Origin: Bacillus fungorum
GTDB lineage: Bacteria; Bacillota; Bacilli; Bacillales; Bacillaceae_G
Length of the DNA stretch: 64,000 bases
Assembly (NCBI RefSeq): GCF_002746455.1
Contig: NZ_NWUW01000011.1
Location: 62,001-126,000 of the forward strand
Direction of reading: 5' to 3'
The position numbers were made by a program, and so were the translations under genes. Shown here in pieces: positions 54,689 to 64,000 of this stretch. The notes beneath the pieces were generated by a model. That model did not search any database and was not told the DNA's origin. It was given only the letters and a program-made list of their open reading frames with translations. How positions within the stretch are numbered: the first letter of the stretch is position 1; each line of letters starts with the position of its first letter.

Positions 54689-55514
54689 TCTTTCTCACTC
54701 CAGTATGTTCATCAACCACTTGATTTTCCCTTTCCCCTAATTCCATAACTTGTCCTTCAATTGCATTTACAAAGAAATCCTGCTTCTGCTCCGTTTTTAA
54801 ATTCCATGTTGGAGCGAGTACTTGGTTATTAGAAGTAGATGCGGTAAGGGTCGCATAACCAATTTGTGCTTCTTTTACATGTGTATTCCCATGAACTTTA
54901 TTTTTTAAATACAGGTTTTCTAAAGCCGTTTGGGCGGTAATAATTTCTTGTTGTTTCGTTTTTTCACTTTCGCCCATTTCTTTTAAATCAGTTAGCATCG
55001 TCTGCGTGTACGACACCAGTTCATTTTTTTCATTTAATTCCACAACAATCATTGCTTGATCGTTATAGAAAATAGGCTTATCTTTATATTTTTGGAAGAA
55101 ATAAATTTTAGAGTCTTTCATCGCGCCAAACTCATACTTTTGTCCATCCAATACATAGTTCTTCAAAAAATCATTATACTTATCTTTAGATAATGATTTT
55201 GTATTTAAAAAGGGCTCTTTTAGCTTACTTTCTATCTTGTACATATTTTGTATACGCGCTGTTTGATTTTTTAAAGACTGTACATCTTCTTCTTTAAACG
55301 CCTTGTTTTCCGCCCTAATAAATGACTCTTTTTTCGGCTCTTTAGGGAAATTATCCATAGTAATTTTGTTTGCTTTTAATTCCTGATCTATCTTTGTTTC
55401 TGCAATAAGCTCCAATTGATTACTATCTTGCTTTTGAATGAATTGAAAAATGAGAAAGAGGTCCAAAACAAAAAAGGTCACAATAAATATAGTTTTAATC
55501 CGATCCCAATCCAT
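54672..55514 (-). CDS. walI: WalK regulatory protein WalI (YycI)
   Basis: A 280-residue protein with one N-terminal membrane segment (about 8-27, [18 protein letters not shown]) and an extracytoplasmic YycH/YycI-fold domain. WalI and WalH bind the membrane segments of WalK and adjust its kinase activity (inhibiting in B. subtilis). GGAGGA precedes the ATG, and the gene overlaps walH by 20 bases. Its sequence is less conserved than that of the kinase, as usual for this protein. Confidence 0.93.
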   Translation of the reverse strand: MDWDRIKTIFIVTFFVLDLFLIFQFIQKQDSNQLELIAETKIDQELKANKITMDNFPKEPKKESFIRAENKAFKEEDVQSLKNQTARIQNMYKIESKLKEPFLNTKSLSKDKYNDFLKNYVLDGQKYEFGAMKDSKIYFFQKYKDKPIFYNDQAMIVVELNEKNELVSYTQTMLTDLKEMGESEKTKQQEIITAQTALENLYLKNKVHGNTHVKEAQIGYATLTASTSNNQVLAPTWNLKTEQKQDFFVNAIEGQVMELGERENQVVDEHTGVRKNGFAF

Positions 55515-56808
55515 TTAGTCCTCCCTCACTCCACTCATATATTTTTTGTTTGCCAGCTTCATCTTCAAACTTTACATACCAAATTGGCTGTAGTCGAGCT
55601 ACTTGCCCATCTAGTAATAATTTGTATCCAATACCAATGTCTTTAATGAATCGTTTATCTACAGCTTCATTATTTTCCAAGGATGCTATCACAACGTGAC
55701 CTGATGGAAGAGTAACCTTCTGTTCTATACCTTTCATGTTTAAAGACAATAATGGTCTTTCATATTCCATTACTTCCTCTGATCCCCATATTTGTCTCAA
55801 TTCAGCTAATCCATCTGTATTGAATACGGAATATCCATCTTCATGTAAACGGAATACTGTCTGTCCTTTATTCATATAGTCCAAACGATATGAATCCAAA
55901 CTCCCACTATGACCATTTACAAAATCAAAGCTTTTTTGTAAAAGCATTAAATTATCAGTTGTTTTCTCACTTGAAACAGAAGAGTTTTTATATTTTAGCA
56001 TATGCTGATCGTTTTCAATCTCCATGGACCTAATACCATCTGTAAATATTTCTTTTGATTTTTCGGTAATAGGGCTTAAATAACGTGGGTCACTAAAAAG
56101 AGCATTCTTAAATGTATCAACCGCTAAATTAGATGAAATATATGTTATATTACTTAATTCTGTCGTTCCATCTGGTAAAAATATCTTTTTCATATCATTA
56201 ATTTGATAGTCAAAATAAGGTTTCGCCGATACTATAAATTGATTTTGTGCATTTACAATGTCTTTTAAATATACACCACTTAATTTAGCTTCATATATTC
56301 TAGAGTTATCACCATCAGAAACAAAATTAATTTTAATTTCTTGCTCCCTACTTCTAGAAGGGTCAAGAATAATTCGATTAAAATGTTTAGGCTTATCTAT
56401 ACTTTTTTCTTTCATGCTAAACATAGATTTAACTGCATCAAATGGGATGTTGGTAGGGAAAATAAGCTCAATTTTCCCTTCACCATGCACATAAGAAAGG
56501 AAATCAGCTTTAGCAATCGATATCTCTTTGAAAGCATGTAATTCCCCTGCTTCCAAAGGTTTATAGATTGATTCTATATCTCCCTCTCTTTTGCTCCCGT
56601 AATGATTTTTATCTTTATGCACGATGATAGAAGTAGGGCGGACAACATCAGCGATTTTAGTTTGAGTAGTTCCTTCATTCCCCTGCACAAACTTTGCGTT
56701 TTGCATAGACGTGGAATCTGGCACGTACGTCCATAAGTTAAAAGTAAGAAATAGACTAATTACAACCAAATTAATTAAAACTATCGTTTTAACATTTTCC
56801 ATACTCAT
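55495..56808 (-). CDS. walH: WalK regulatory protein WalH (YycH)
   Basis: About 437 residues with an N-terminal membrane segment (about 8-25, IVLINLVVISLFLTFNLW) and a large outer domain of the YycH family. It acts with WalI on WalK. ATG 56808 overlaps the walK stop as ATGA, a sign of translational coupling; a further ATG six bases on is also possible. The upstream TTG (56814) is less likely. Confidence 0.92.
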   Translation of the reverse strand: MSMENVKTIVLINLVVISLFLTFNLWTYVPDSTSMQNAKFVQGNEGTTQTKIADVVRPTSIIVHKDKNHYGSKREGDIESIYKPLEAGELHAFKEISIAKADFLSYVHGEGKIELIFPTNIPFDAVKSMFSMKEKSIDKPKHFNRIILDPSRSREQEIKINFVSDGDNSRIYEAKLSGVYLKDIVNAQNQFIVSAKPYFDYQINDMKKIFLPDGTTELSNITYISSNLAVDTFKNALFSDPRYLSPITEKSKEIFTDGIRSMEIENDQHMLKYKNSSVSSEKTTDNLMLLQKSFDFVNGHSGSLDSYRLDYMNKGQTVFRLHEDGYSVFNTDGLAELRQIWGSEEVMEYERPLLSLNMKGIEQKVTLPSGHVVIASLENNEAVDKRFIKDIGIGYKLLLDGQVARLQPIWYVKFEDEAGKQKIYEWSEGGLNGLGSD

Positions 56809-58646
56809 TCCCAATCGTCCTCTTCATCCGCTGCCATTGGCAATGTGAAATAAATAGTTGTCCCTTTTCCTTCCTCACTCTTCGCCCAAATCGAGCCACC
56901 ATGTGCCTCAATCATTTCTTTCGCAATTGCTAATCCAAGTCCTGTACCACCCATTTGTCTTGAACGTGCTTTATCTACGCGATAAAAACGTTCAAAGATT
57001 TTATCGACGTTTTCTTTCGGAATACCCATCCCTTGGTCACTTACACTAATCTCTAATAATTCCCCGCGATCACGTAAGCGATATGTTACTGTTCCACCCT
57101 CTGGTGAATACTTTAATGCATTCGAAATAATGTTATACAATACTTGTGTAATTTTATCCGTATCCATATCAATAAATCGAGATTTTTTAGAGAAAGATCG
57201 TTTGAAACTTACGTTTTGCTCCTTAGACATTTCAAAACGATCAATAATGTTATTAAAGAAGTCAGTAAAGTCGACCCATTCTTTCATTAAACGATGTTCT
57301 GTACTATCAAGTTTAGATAGTTGCAATAACGCATTTACAAGTCTAATCATTCTTTCTGTTTCTTCTTGTGTAACTGTTAAAAATTGCGGTGCAATATTCG
57401 GGTCTTGCCATGCACCGTCCGTAAGTGCTTCTAAGTAACTGCGCATTGTTGTTAATGGCGTTCTTAATTCATGGGAAACGTTTGCCACAAACTCGCGGCG
57501 TTCCCTTTCTATACGCTCCTGCTCAGTTACATCATATAATACGGCAATTAAACCATTTGCCTTCCCTGTCTCTTTTTGAATAACAGAGAAACTAGCGCGT
57601 AAAATATATGGCTCATTTCTTGTACTAAAATCTAATAAAACAGAATCAGGCTCTTCGTATAAATGATCGAGCGTAAATTCTTCTTGTATCCCTAATACTT
57701 CTAAAACAGATTGATCGAGCGCCGTTTCACGCGAAACATTTAGCATCTTTTCCGCAGGATCATTTAATAAAATAATGTCCCCTTTTCGATCAGTAGCAAT
57801 TACTCCATCTGTCATATGTGATAAAACGGATGATAATTTACGTCTTTCACTTTCCGTTGAAGAACGAGCTTGTTGTAATTTTTTTGATAAATTATTGAAA
57901 GATAATGCTAATTGTCCAATTTCATCATGGCTATGCACTTTTACTTTTCTTGAATAGTTTCCTTTTGCCATTTCAATCGCTTGTCTTCGCATATCTGAGA
58001 TTGGTCTTGTAATCGTTTGAGCTAACAAAATTCCCAGTACAGCTGTTACGAGCAATGCAATAACGGTTCCAGTCGCAAAGATTTGATTAATATCCTTCAT
58101 CTGTTTATAAACATCTTCCATAGATGCAACAATGTAAATAACACCAAGTGCATCTTTGCCGTTATCATCTAGAATAGGAGTAAGCATAACTTGTACACGA
58201 TGCCCTGTACGACCATCCTTCTCAATTTTCACTTCTGGCTTTTTTTGTACCAACACCCGCTGAACAGCTATATCAGTTGATGTTCTATTTACCTTGTTTT
58301 GCTTTGACTCATCTGAAATAGCGAGTAGCTTTCTATTCGAATCAAATACACTTACCTCTTGGATATCTTTCTTTCGATCAGAGGCAAATTTTCGAATTGA
58401 AGTTTTAATCGTTTCATCTGTTGACTCTGTCTCTGCTTTTGTATAACTTTTTTTAAACTCTTGCTTCAAGTTATACGATAATAAGTTCGTTTGCTGCGTT
58501 AAAGAATCTCTAAAGCCTTGTACAAGGCTCTTTTCTAACTCTCTTACGAAATATACCCCAATAACCTGCATAGCTATTAATATTAATAGCATATATATGA
58601 GTACAAACTTTAAATGAATAGATTGAAAAAAACCAACTTTCTTCAT
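56805..58646 (-). CDS. walK: Essential sensor histidine kinase WalK (YycG)
   Basis: A 613-residue kinase with two membrane segments (about 12-34 and 190-210) flanking an extracytoplasmic Cache-like domain, then HAMP, PAS (about 265-375), HisKA with His392 (VSHELRTPLTT) and HATPase (NIISNALKYSPEGG, GMGIPKENVDKIFERFYRVDKARS). It senses wall status at the division site and phosphorylates WalR. A 14/16 match to parS lies inside the gene (57723-57738). It sits 3 bases after walR. Confidence 0.96.
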   Translation of the reverse strand: MKKVGFFQSIHLKFVLIYMLLILIAMQVIGVYFVRELEKSLVQGFRDSLTQQTNLLSYNLKQEFKKSYTKAETESTDETIKTSIRKFASDRKKDIQEVSVFDSNRKLLAISDESKQNKVNRTSTDIAVQRVLVQKKPEVKIEKDGRTGHRVQVMLTPILDDNGKDALGVIYIVASMEDVYKQMKDINQIFATGTVIALLVTAVLGILLAQTITRPISDMRRQAIEMAKGNYSRKVKVHSHDEIGQLALSFNNLSKKLQQARSSTESERRKLSSVLSHMTDGVIATDRKGDIILLNDPAEKMLNVSRETALDQSVLEVLGIQEEFTLDHLYEEPDSVLLDFSTRNEPYILRASFSVIQKETGKANGLIAVLYDVTEQERIERERREFVANVSHELRTPLTTMRSYLEALTDGAWQDPNIAPQFLTVTQEETERMIRLVNALLQLSKLDSTEHRLMKEWVDFTDFFNNIIDRFEMSKEQNVSFKRSFSKKSRFIDMDTDKITQVLYNIISNALKYSPEGGTVTYRLRDRGELLEISVSDQGMGIPKENVDKIFERFYRVDKARSRQMGGTGLGLAIAKEMIEAHGGSIWAKSEEGKGTTIYFTLPMAADEEDDWE

Positions 58647-58649
58647 ATA

Positions 58650-59357
58650 CTATTCCTGCTCTGGGTCACGCAAGTAATACCCTACTCCACGTCTAGTGAC
58701 AATTAAAGTAGGATGACTTGGATTATCTTCAATTTTTTCACGTAAACGACGCACCGTTACATCCACTGTACGTACATCTCCAAAATAGTCATAACCCCAA
58801 ACTGTTTGCAATAAATGTTCGCGTGTCATAACTTGTCCTAAATGTTTTGCTAAATAATGTAGCAACTCAAATTCACGATGTGTAAGTTCAATATTTTCCT
58901 CACGTTTCGTTACACTATACGCATTTGAATTGATAACAATTGGTCCAATAACCATTTCCGTATTTTCTTCTTTTTCTGCAGCACCACCTTGTTGATGGCG
59001 ACGTAAATTCGCCTTCACGCGAGCAAGTAATTCTCTCGTACTAAATGGCTTCGTTACATAATCATCTGCCCCAAGCTCAAGCCCTAATACTTTATCGATT
59101 TCAGAGTCCTTCGCTGTAAGCATAATAATCGGCATTTCTGAGTTTTTACGTATTTCACGGCAAACCTCTAAGCCATCCTTACCCGGTAGCATAATATCCA
59201 ATAAAACCATATCTGGCTGTTCTTCATTCGCCTTTTCAATCGCTTCATCACCATCATGCGCCATTACAATTTCAAAACCTTCTTTTTCTAGGTTGAACTT
59301 CAAAATATCCGCAATCGGCTTTTCATCATCAACTACTAAAATTTTCTTTCCCATCAT
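58650..59357 (-). CDS. walR: Essential response regulator WalR (YycF)
   Basis: A 235-residue OmpR/PhoB-type regulator. The receiver has Asp54 as phospho-acceptor (VLLDIMLPG) and the Thr and Lys of ITAKDS-like MLTAKDSE and [10 protein letters not shown]. The winged-helix output domain (about 135-235) contains [20 protein letters not shown]. It controls autolysins and wall metabolism. AGGAGG lies nine bases before the ATG. It is first in the wal operon, and its promoter must lie in 59358-59525, before the tRNA terminators. Confidence 0.97.
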   Translation of the reverse strand: MMGKKILVVDDEKPIADILKFNLEKEGFEIVMAHDGDEAIEKANEEQPDMVLLDIMLPGKDGLEVCREIRKNSEMPIIMLTAKDSEIDKVLGLELGADDYVTKPFSTRELLARVKANLRRHQQGGAAEKEENTEMVIGPIVINSNAYSVTKREENIELTHREFELLHYLAKHLGQVMTREHLLQTVWGYDYFGDVRTVDVTVRRLREKIEDNPSHPTLIVTRRGVGYYLRDPEQE

Positions 59358-59524
59358 CGTCTATTTCCTCCTTATAAAAATATGGTCAATAATCCTTAAA
59401 CACATTGATGTTTACATAGTATATCCATATATGACCACATCTTTTGTTTAAGTATTTTCTCCTCTATTCTCACAGACTCATGTATGATCCACTTTTACAC
59501 GGAATCCTATACGATCTATAGAAA

Positions 59525-59551
59525 AACCTCTAGCTTCAACTGCTAGAGGCT
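59525..59551 (-). terminator. Second terminator between the tRNA cluster and walR
   Basis: Arms CCTCTAGC (59527-59534) and GCTAGAGG (59542-59549), with TTTTTC on the minus strand. It insulates walR from tRNA transcription. Confidence 0.8.
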
Positions 59552-59599
59552 CCTCATTCTATTTTAAAATAACTACTCAATTTTGTAAAATTACACAAA

Positions 59600-59634
59600 T
59601 AAAAAGGATATTAAGTGGGCCCACTTAATATCCT
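59600..59634 (-). terminator. Terminator of the tRNA cluster
   Basis: A perfect 30-base palindrome (59605-59634) centred on TGGGCCCA, followed on the minus strand by TTTTTATTTG. Confidence 0.85.
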
Positions 59635-59639
59635 GAGAG

Positions 59640-59712
<73 letters not shown>

Positions 59713-59753
59713 AAAACTATATATAAAACCACTAATGGTGGTATAAACAAAAG

Positions 59754-59829
59754 TGGCGGTCCCGACCGGGGTCGAACCGGCGATCTCCTGCGTGACAGGC
59801 AGGCATGTTAACCACTACACCACGGGACC
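59754..59829 (-). tRNA. tRNA-Asp (GTC)
   Basis: A 76-base cloverleaf with acceptor arms GGTCCCG and CGGGACC, anticodon loop CTGTCAC (anticodon GTC) and an encoded CCA end. Confidence 0.96.
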
Positions 59830-59851
59830 AAAAATGAACATAAAAAAAACA

Positions 59852-59923
59852 TGACCCGTACGGGATTCGAACCCGTGTTACCGCCGTGAAAGGGCGGTGT
59901 CTTAACCACTTGACCAACGGGCC
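59852..59923 (-). tRNA. tRNA-Glu (TTC)
   Basis: A 72-base cloverleaf with acceptor arms GGCCCGT and ACGGGTC, anticodon loop CTTTCAC (anticodon TTC). CCA is not encoded. Confidence 0.96.
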
Positions 59924-59936
59924 ACGAAAAATAAAA

Positions 59937-60012
59937 TGGTGAGCCATGAAGGACTCGAACCTTCGACCCTCTGATTAAAAGTCAGATGCTCTACCAACTG
60001 AGCTAATGGCTC
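59937..60012 (-). tRNA. tRNA-Lys (TTT)
   Basis: A 76-base cloverleaf with acceptor arms GAGCCAT and ATGGCTC, anticodon loop CTTTTAA (anticodon TTT) and an encoded CCA end. It is the first tRNA of the four-gene cluster in the direction of transcription. Confidence 0.96.
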
Positions 60013-60106
60013 ATGTTCACCAACGTCATATTTTCGTGACGACAAGATGTATCATAACATATTTTATTTATTTTTTGCAATACCTTTTTTGTTTTTTTAT
60101 AAAAGA

Positions 60107-60145
60107 ATAAGAAAAAACTCATGCGAACATGAGTTTTTTCTTAAA
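60107..60145 (-). terminator. Terminator of purA
   Basis: Arms AAGAAAAAACTCATG and CATGAGTTTTTTCTT around CGAA, 12 bases after the purA stop. Confidence 0.92.
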
Positions 60146-60153
60146 AATATCAA

Positions 60154-61566
<1,413 letters not shown>

Positions 61567-61605
61567 TTATATTTTTACATTGTGAAAGCCTTATCTTTCC
61601 TATAA

Positions 61606-61650
61606 AAAAAAAGAAACACATCTTATTATAAGAAATGTGTTTCTTTTTTA
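61606..61650 (-). terminator. Terminator of dnaB
   Basis: Arms AAAAAGAAACACAT and ATGTGTTTCTTTTT with an inner CTTATTATAAG repeat, just after the dnaB stop. Confidence 0.9.
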
Positions 61651-61658
61651 TACTATCT

Positions 61659-63020
61659 TTATGCAGGCGGCGCATGCCCATCCTCGAAGCGACGTTCTAA
61701 GTTAACGAACTTATTGAACTCTTTAACGAATGCAAGCTCTACTGAGCCTACAGGACCGTTACGCTGCTTTGCAATAATAATTTCAATCGTATTTTTATTT
61801 TCCGTTTCTCGGTCATAGTAATCTTCACGATATAAGAAGGCTACAATATCAGCATCCTGCTCGATACTCCCCGATTCACGAATATCAGACATCATCGGAC
61901 GTTTATCTTGACGAGATTCTACACCACGAGATAACTGTGACAAGGCAATAACAGGTACTTGCAATTCACGTGCAATTCCTTTTAGTGTACGAGAAATCTC
62001 AGATACTTCCTGCTGACGGTTCTCTCCTGATTTCCCGCTTCCTTGAATAAGTTGTAAGTAGTCAATCAAGATCATACCAAGACCCTGTTCTTGTTTTAAT
62101 CTACGACATTTTGCCCGAATCTCATTTACTTTAATCCCTGGCGTATCATCAATATAGATACCGGCATTAGAAAGACTACCCATTGCCATCGTTAATTTCG
62201 CCCAATCATCAGAAGTTAATGACCCGGTACGAAGCCTTTGTGCGTCAATATTCCCTTCTGCACAAAGCATACGCATAACAAGCTGATCAGCACCCATCTC
62301 TAGACTAAAAATCGCTACATTTTCATCCGTTTTCGTCGCTACATTTTGTGCAATATTTAATGAAAATGCCGTTTTTCCTACCGATGGACGTGCCGCCACG
62401 ATGATTAAATCATTACGCTGGAACCCTGCCGTCATCTTATCTAATTCAGTAAATCCAGTTGGTATCCCGGTAACTTCACCTTTTTGATTATGCAAAAGCT
62501 CGATTTTATCGTAAGCATCTACAAGAACGTCTTTAATATTTTGGAATGCTTTCGCATTCGTTTGATGAGATACTTCTAATATTTTTTTCTCAGCCTCATT
62601 TAAAAGGCCATCTACATCATCTTCTCTCTCATATCCATCAGACACGATATGAGTCGCCGTTCGAATCAAACGACGTAACAGTGCTTTTTCAGCGATGATT
62701 CGTGCATAATACTCTACGTTAGCAGCAGTCGGAACGACTTCTGCTAATTCTGCTAAGTAAGAAACCCCACCAACTTCTTCTAGTAATCCTTGATCAGCCA
62801 TCGCTGACGTCATCATTACTAAGTCGATCGGCTCTCCCTTGTCAGACAACCCAAGCATGACTTCAAAAATCTTTTGATGTTTCGTTCGATAAAATGAGTC
62901 AGGTACCAATAGTTCCGATGCTGATGTTAACGCATCCTGATCAATTAATATAGCACCTAAGACTGCCTGCTCAGCTTCTATATTATGCGGAGGGGTACGA
63001 TCAGCCATTACATCACTCAT
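61659..63020 (-). CDS. dnaB: Replicative DNA helicase (DnaB; DnaC of B. subtilis)
   Basis: A 453-residue hexameric helicase. The N-terminal domain (about 10-150, NIEAEQAVLGAIL) binds primase, and the RecA-like C-terminal domain has Walker A ARPSVGKTAF and Walker B LGMILIDYLQLI. It unwinds DNA 5' to 3' at the replication fork. ATG 63020 is chosen because GGAGG is seven bases upstream; the TTG at 63026 lies within that region. It follows rplI by 27 bases. Confidence 0.97.
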   Translation of the reverse strand: MSDVMADRTPPHNIEAEQAVLGAILIDQDALTSASELLVPDSFYRTKHQKIFEVMLGLSDKGEPIDLVMMTSAMADQGLLEEVGGVSYLAELAEVVPTAANVEYYARIIAEKALLRRLIRTATHIVSDGYEREDDVDGLLNEAEKKILEVSHQTNAKAFQNIKDVLVDAYDKIELLHNQKGEVTGIPTGFTELDKMTAGFQRNDLIIVAARPSVGKTAFSLNIAQNVATKTDENVAIFSLEMGADQLVMRMLCAEGNIDAQRLRTGSLTSDDWAKLTMAMGSLSNAGIYIDDTPGIKVNEIRAKCRRLKQEQGLGMILIDYLQLIQGSGKSGENRQQEVSEISRTLKGIARELQVPVIALSQLSRGVESRQDKRPMMSDIRESGSIEQDADIVAFLYREDYYDRETENKNTIEIIIAKQRNGPVGSVELAFVKEFNKFVNLERRFEDGHAPPA

Positions 63021-63047
63021 ACGCAATCCTCCTTGCTTAACTTATTT

Positions 63048-63494
63048 TTATTGTTCACTAACATGAACTTTTACTGTTGCTGTTACTTGCGGATGCAATT
63101 TCACAGTAACGTTTGTATAGCCTAATGCACGAATTGCATCATCCATTTCAAATTTACGCTTATCAAGTTTAATCTTGTGTGATTTTTGCATTGCATCTAC
63201 GATTTGTTTACTTGTGATTGAACCGAATAGACGGCCACCCTCGCCAGATTTGGCCTTTAATTCTACAGTTAGTTTCTCTAACGTTTCTTTTAATTGCTTT
63301 GCACTTTCAAGCTCTGCTGCTGCATCTTTTTCTTCTTTGCGTTTTTGAGCTTCTAAAGTTTTCATACTACTATTTGTCGCTTCAGCAGCTAATCCTTGTT
63401 TTAGTAAGAAGTTATTTGCATAACCATCTGGTACGTTTTTTACTTCCCCTTTTTTCCCTTTACCTTTTACGTCTTTTAGAAAAATTACTTTCAT
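63048..63494 (-). CDS. rplI: Ribosomal protein bL9
   Basis: A 148-residue protein with the L9 N-terminal fold ([30 protein letters not shown]), a long connecting helix and a C-terminal rRNA-binding domain ([16 protein letters not shown]). It binds 23S rRNA near the L1 stalk base and helps keep the reading frame. Its ATG overlaps the gdpP stop as ATGA, showing coupling. Confidence 0.98.
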
Positions 63495-64000
63495 GATTGT
63501 GTGCCTCCCTGTAAATAGTCATCAATAACAAATCGAAGCTTCTCCTCAGCTTCATCTACTGTAACATTTTTCATTTGTGTGGCTGCATTCGTTAAATGCC
63601 CGCCACCTCCTAAATTTTCCATAATTAGCTGCACATTCACTTCACCTAAAGACCTGCCGCTAATTCCAATGAAATTCTCGCCACGTTTCGCAATAACGAA
63701 TGACGCAATAATTCCTGTCATTGTTAATAATGTGTCCGCTGATTGTGCAATAAGCACTTGATCATAATAATCATCACTATCAACTTTTGCAATCGCAATT
63801 CCATTTGTATAAATGTACGCATTTTTAATAGCTTTTGCAACCCGTAAATACTGATCCATATCTTCTTTTAGAAGCTCTTGTACAAGTACAGTATCTGCAC
63901 CATGTGAGCGTAAATAAGAAGCCGCATCAAACGTACGAGCACCTGTCCGGAATGTAAAGCTCTTCGTATCCACAATAATACCTGCTAACAATGCTGTTGC
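63491..64000 (-). CDS. gdpP: Cyclic di-AMP phosphodiesterase GdpP (YybT), C-terminal part
   Basis: The frame enters from the right edge and ends at 63491, giving about 169 residues of the C-terminus. They contain the DHH/DHHA1 region: [30 protein letters not shown] (core GIIVDTKSF) and the DHHA1 [11 protein letters not shown]. GdpP breaks down c-di-AMP and so affects potassium balance and wall stress. The full protein is about 650 residues with two membrane segments, PAS and GGDEF parts that lie beyond the window. It is coupled to rplI by overlap. Confidence 0.95.

Noticed and set aside
61967-61972. CACGTG core in dnaB (and another at 26247-26252) as further parS sites
   Set aside because: The flanking arms do not match TGTTN...NAACA; only the central six bases agree.

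Overview
The window looks like a piece of a Bacillus cereus group chromosome (B. cereus / anthracis / thuringiensis type), on the left arm close to oriC. The right end holds the standard Bacillus order purA - tRNA cluster - walR-walK-walH-walI-walJ-htrC - CxxH/CxxC protein - rlmH, with dnaB (replicative helicase), rplI and gdpP beyond it, all read away from the origin on the minus strand. AT-rich composition, strong Shine-Dalgarno sequences and genes typical of this group (bacterial nitric oxide synthase, a second Mn/Fe superoxide dismutase, HemAT, the BA_5709-type CxxH/CxxC protein) support this. A perfect parS site (3427-3442) and a cluster of DnaA boxes (52382-52515) fit an origin-proximal position. 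No prophage, insertion sequence, CRISPR array or rRNA gene was seen.

Layout. 1-8.3 kb: a GAF-type sensor kinase (cut by the window edge), pdxK, a diguanylate cyclase, the cstA-ybdD transporter unit with an adjacent LytTR regulator whose receiver is degenerate, and a niacin-type MFS permease flanked by two related interspersed repeats. 8.3-25.6 kb: an envelope-glycan region with tagA, a GT4 glycosyltransferase, an O-antigen-ligase-like protein, a flippase plus GT2 pair, three GT-C type membrane proteins, and a gtrA-gtrB pair; HemAT, a TRIC-family protein, an acyl-CoA thioesterase and an ABC-F ATPase lie among them. 25.6-32 kb: TetR regulator with RND efflux pump (yerO/swrC-like) and two operators, msrAB, and an AI-2E family permease. 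32-37.6 kb: the lytST-lrgAB (pyruvate uptake) module, then an MFS transporter behind a complete PyrR-type attenuator. 37.7-47.5 kb: nos, sodA2, an epimerase, an orphan AmiS/UreI channel, a gene remnant, galE, hemolysin III and a DUF1836 regulator around a 39-bp palindrome, dbpA and an acyltransferase. 47.7-64 kb: guaC, pepF, a radical SAM/SPASM protein with a 28-codon reading frame just upstream, then the wal and replication block.

How the genes work together. Pyruvate handling appears twice (cstA and lrgAB/pftAB, each beside a LytTR-type regulator). Pyrimidine and purine control appear through the PyrR attenuator and through PurR-like box pairs upstream of guaC and purA with the same spacing. 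Envelope glycan synthesis and decoration dominate the first third. The most notable points for follow-up are the PyrR-controlled MFS transporter (a candidate pyrimidine or orotate carrier), the DnaA-box cluster at rlmH (corresponding to the yydA cluster of B. subtilis), the small reading frame next to the radical SAM gene, and the palindrome between hlyIII and the DUF1836 gene.
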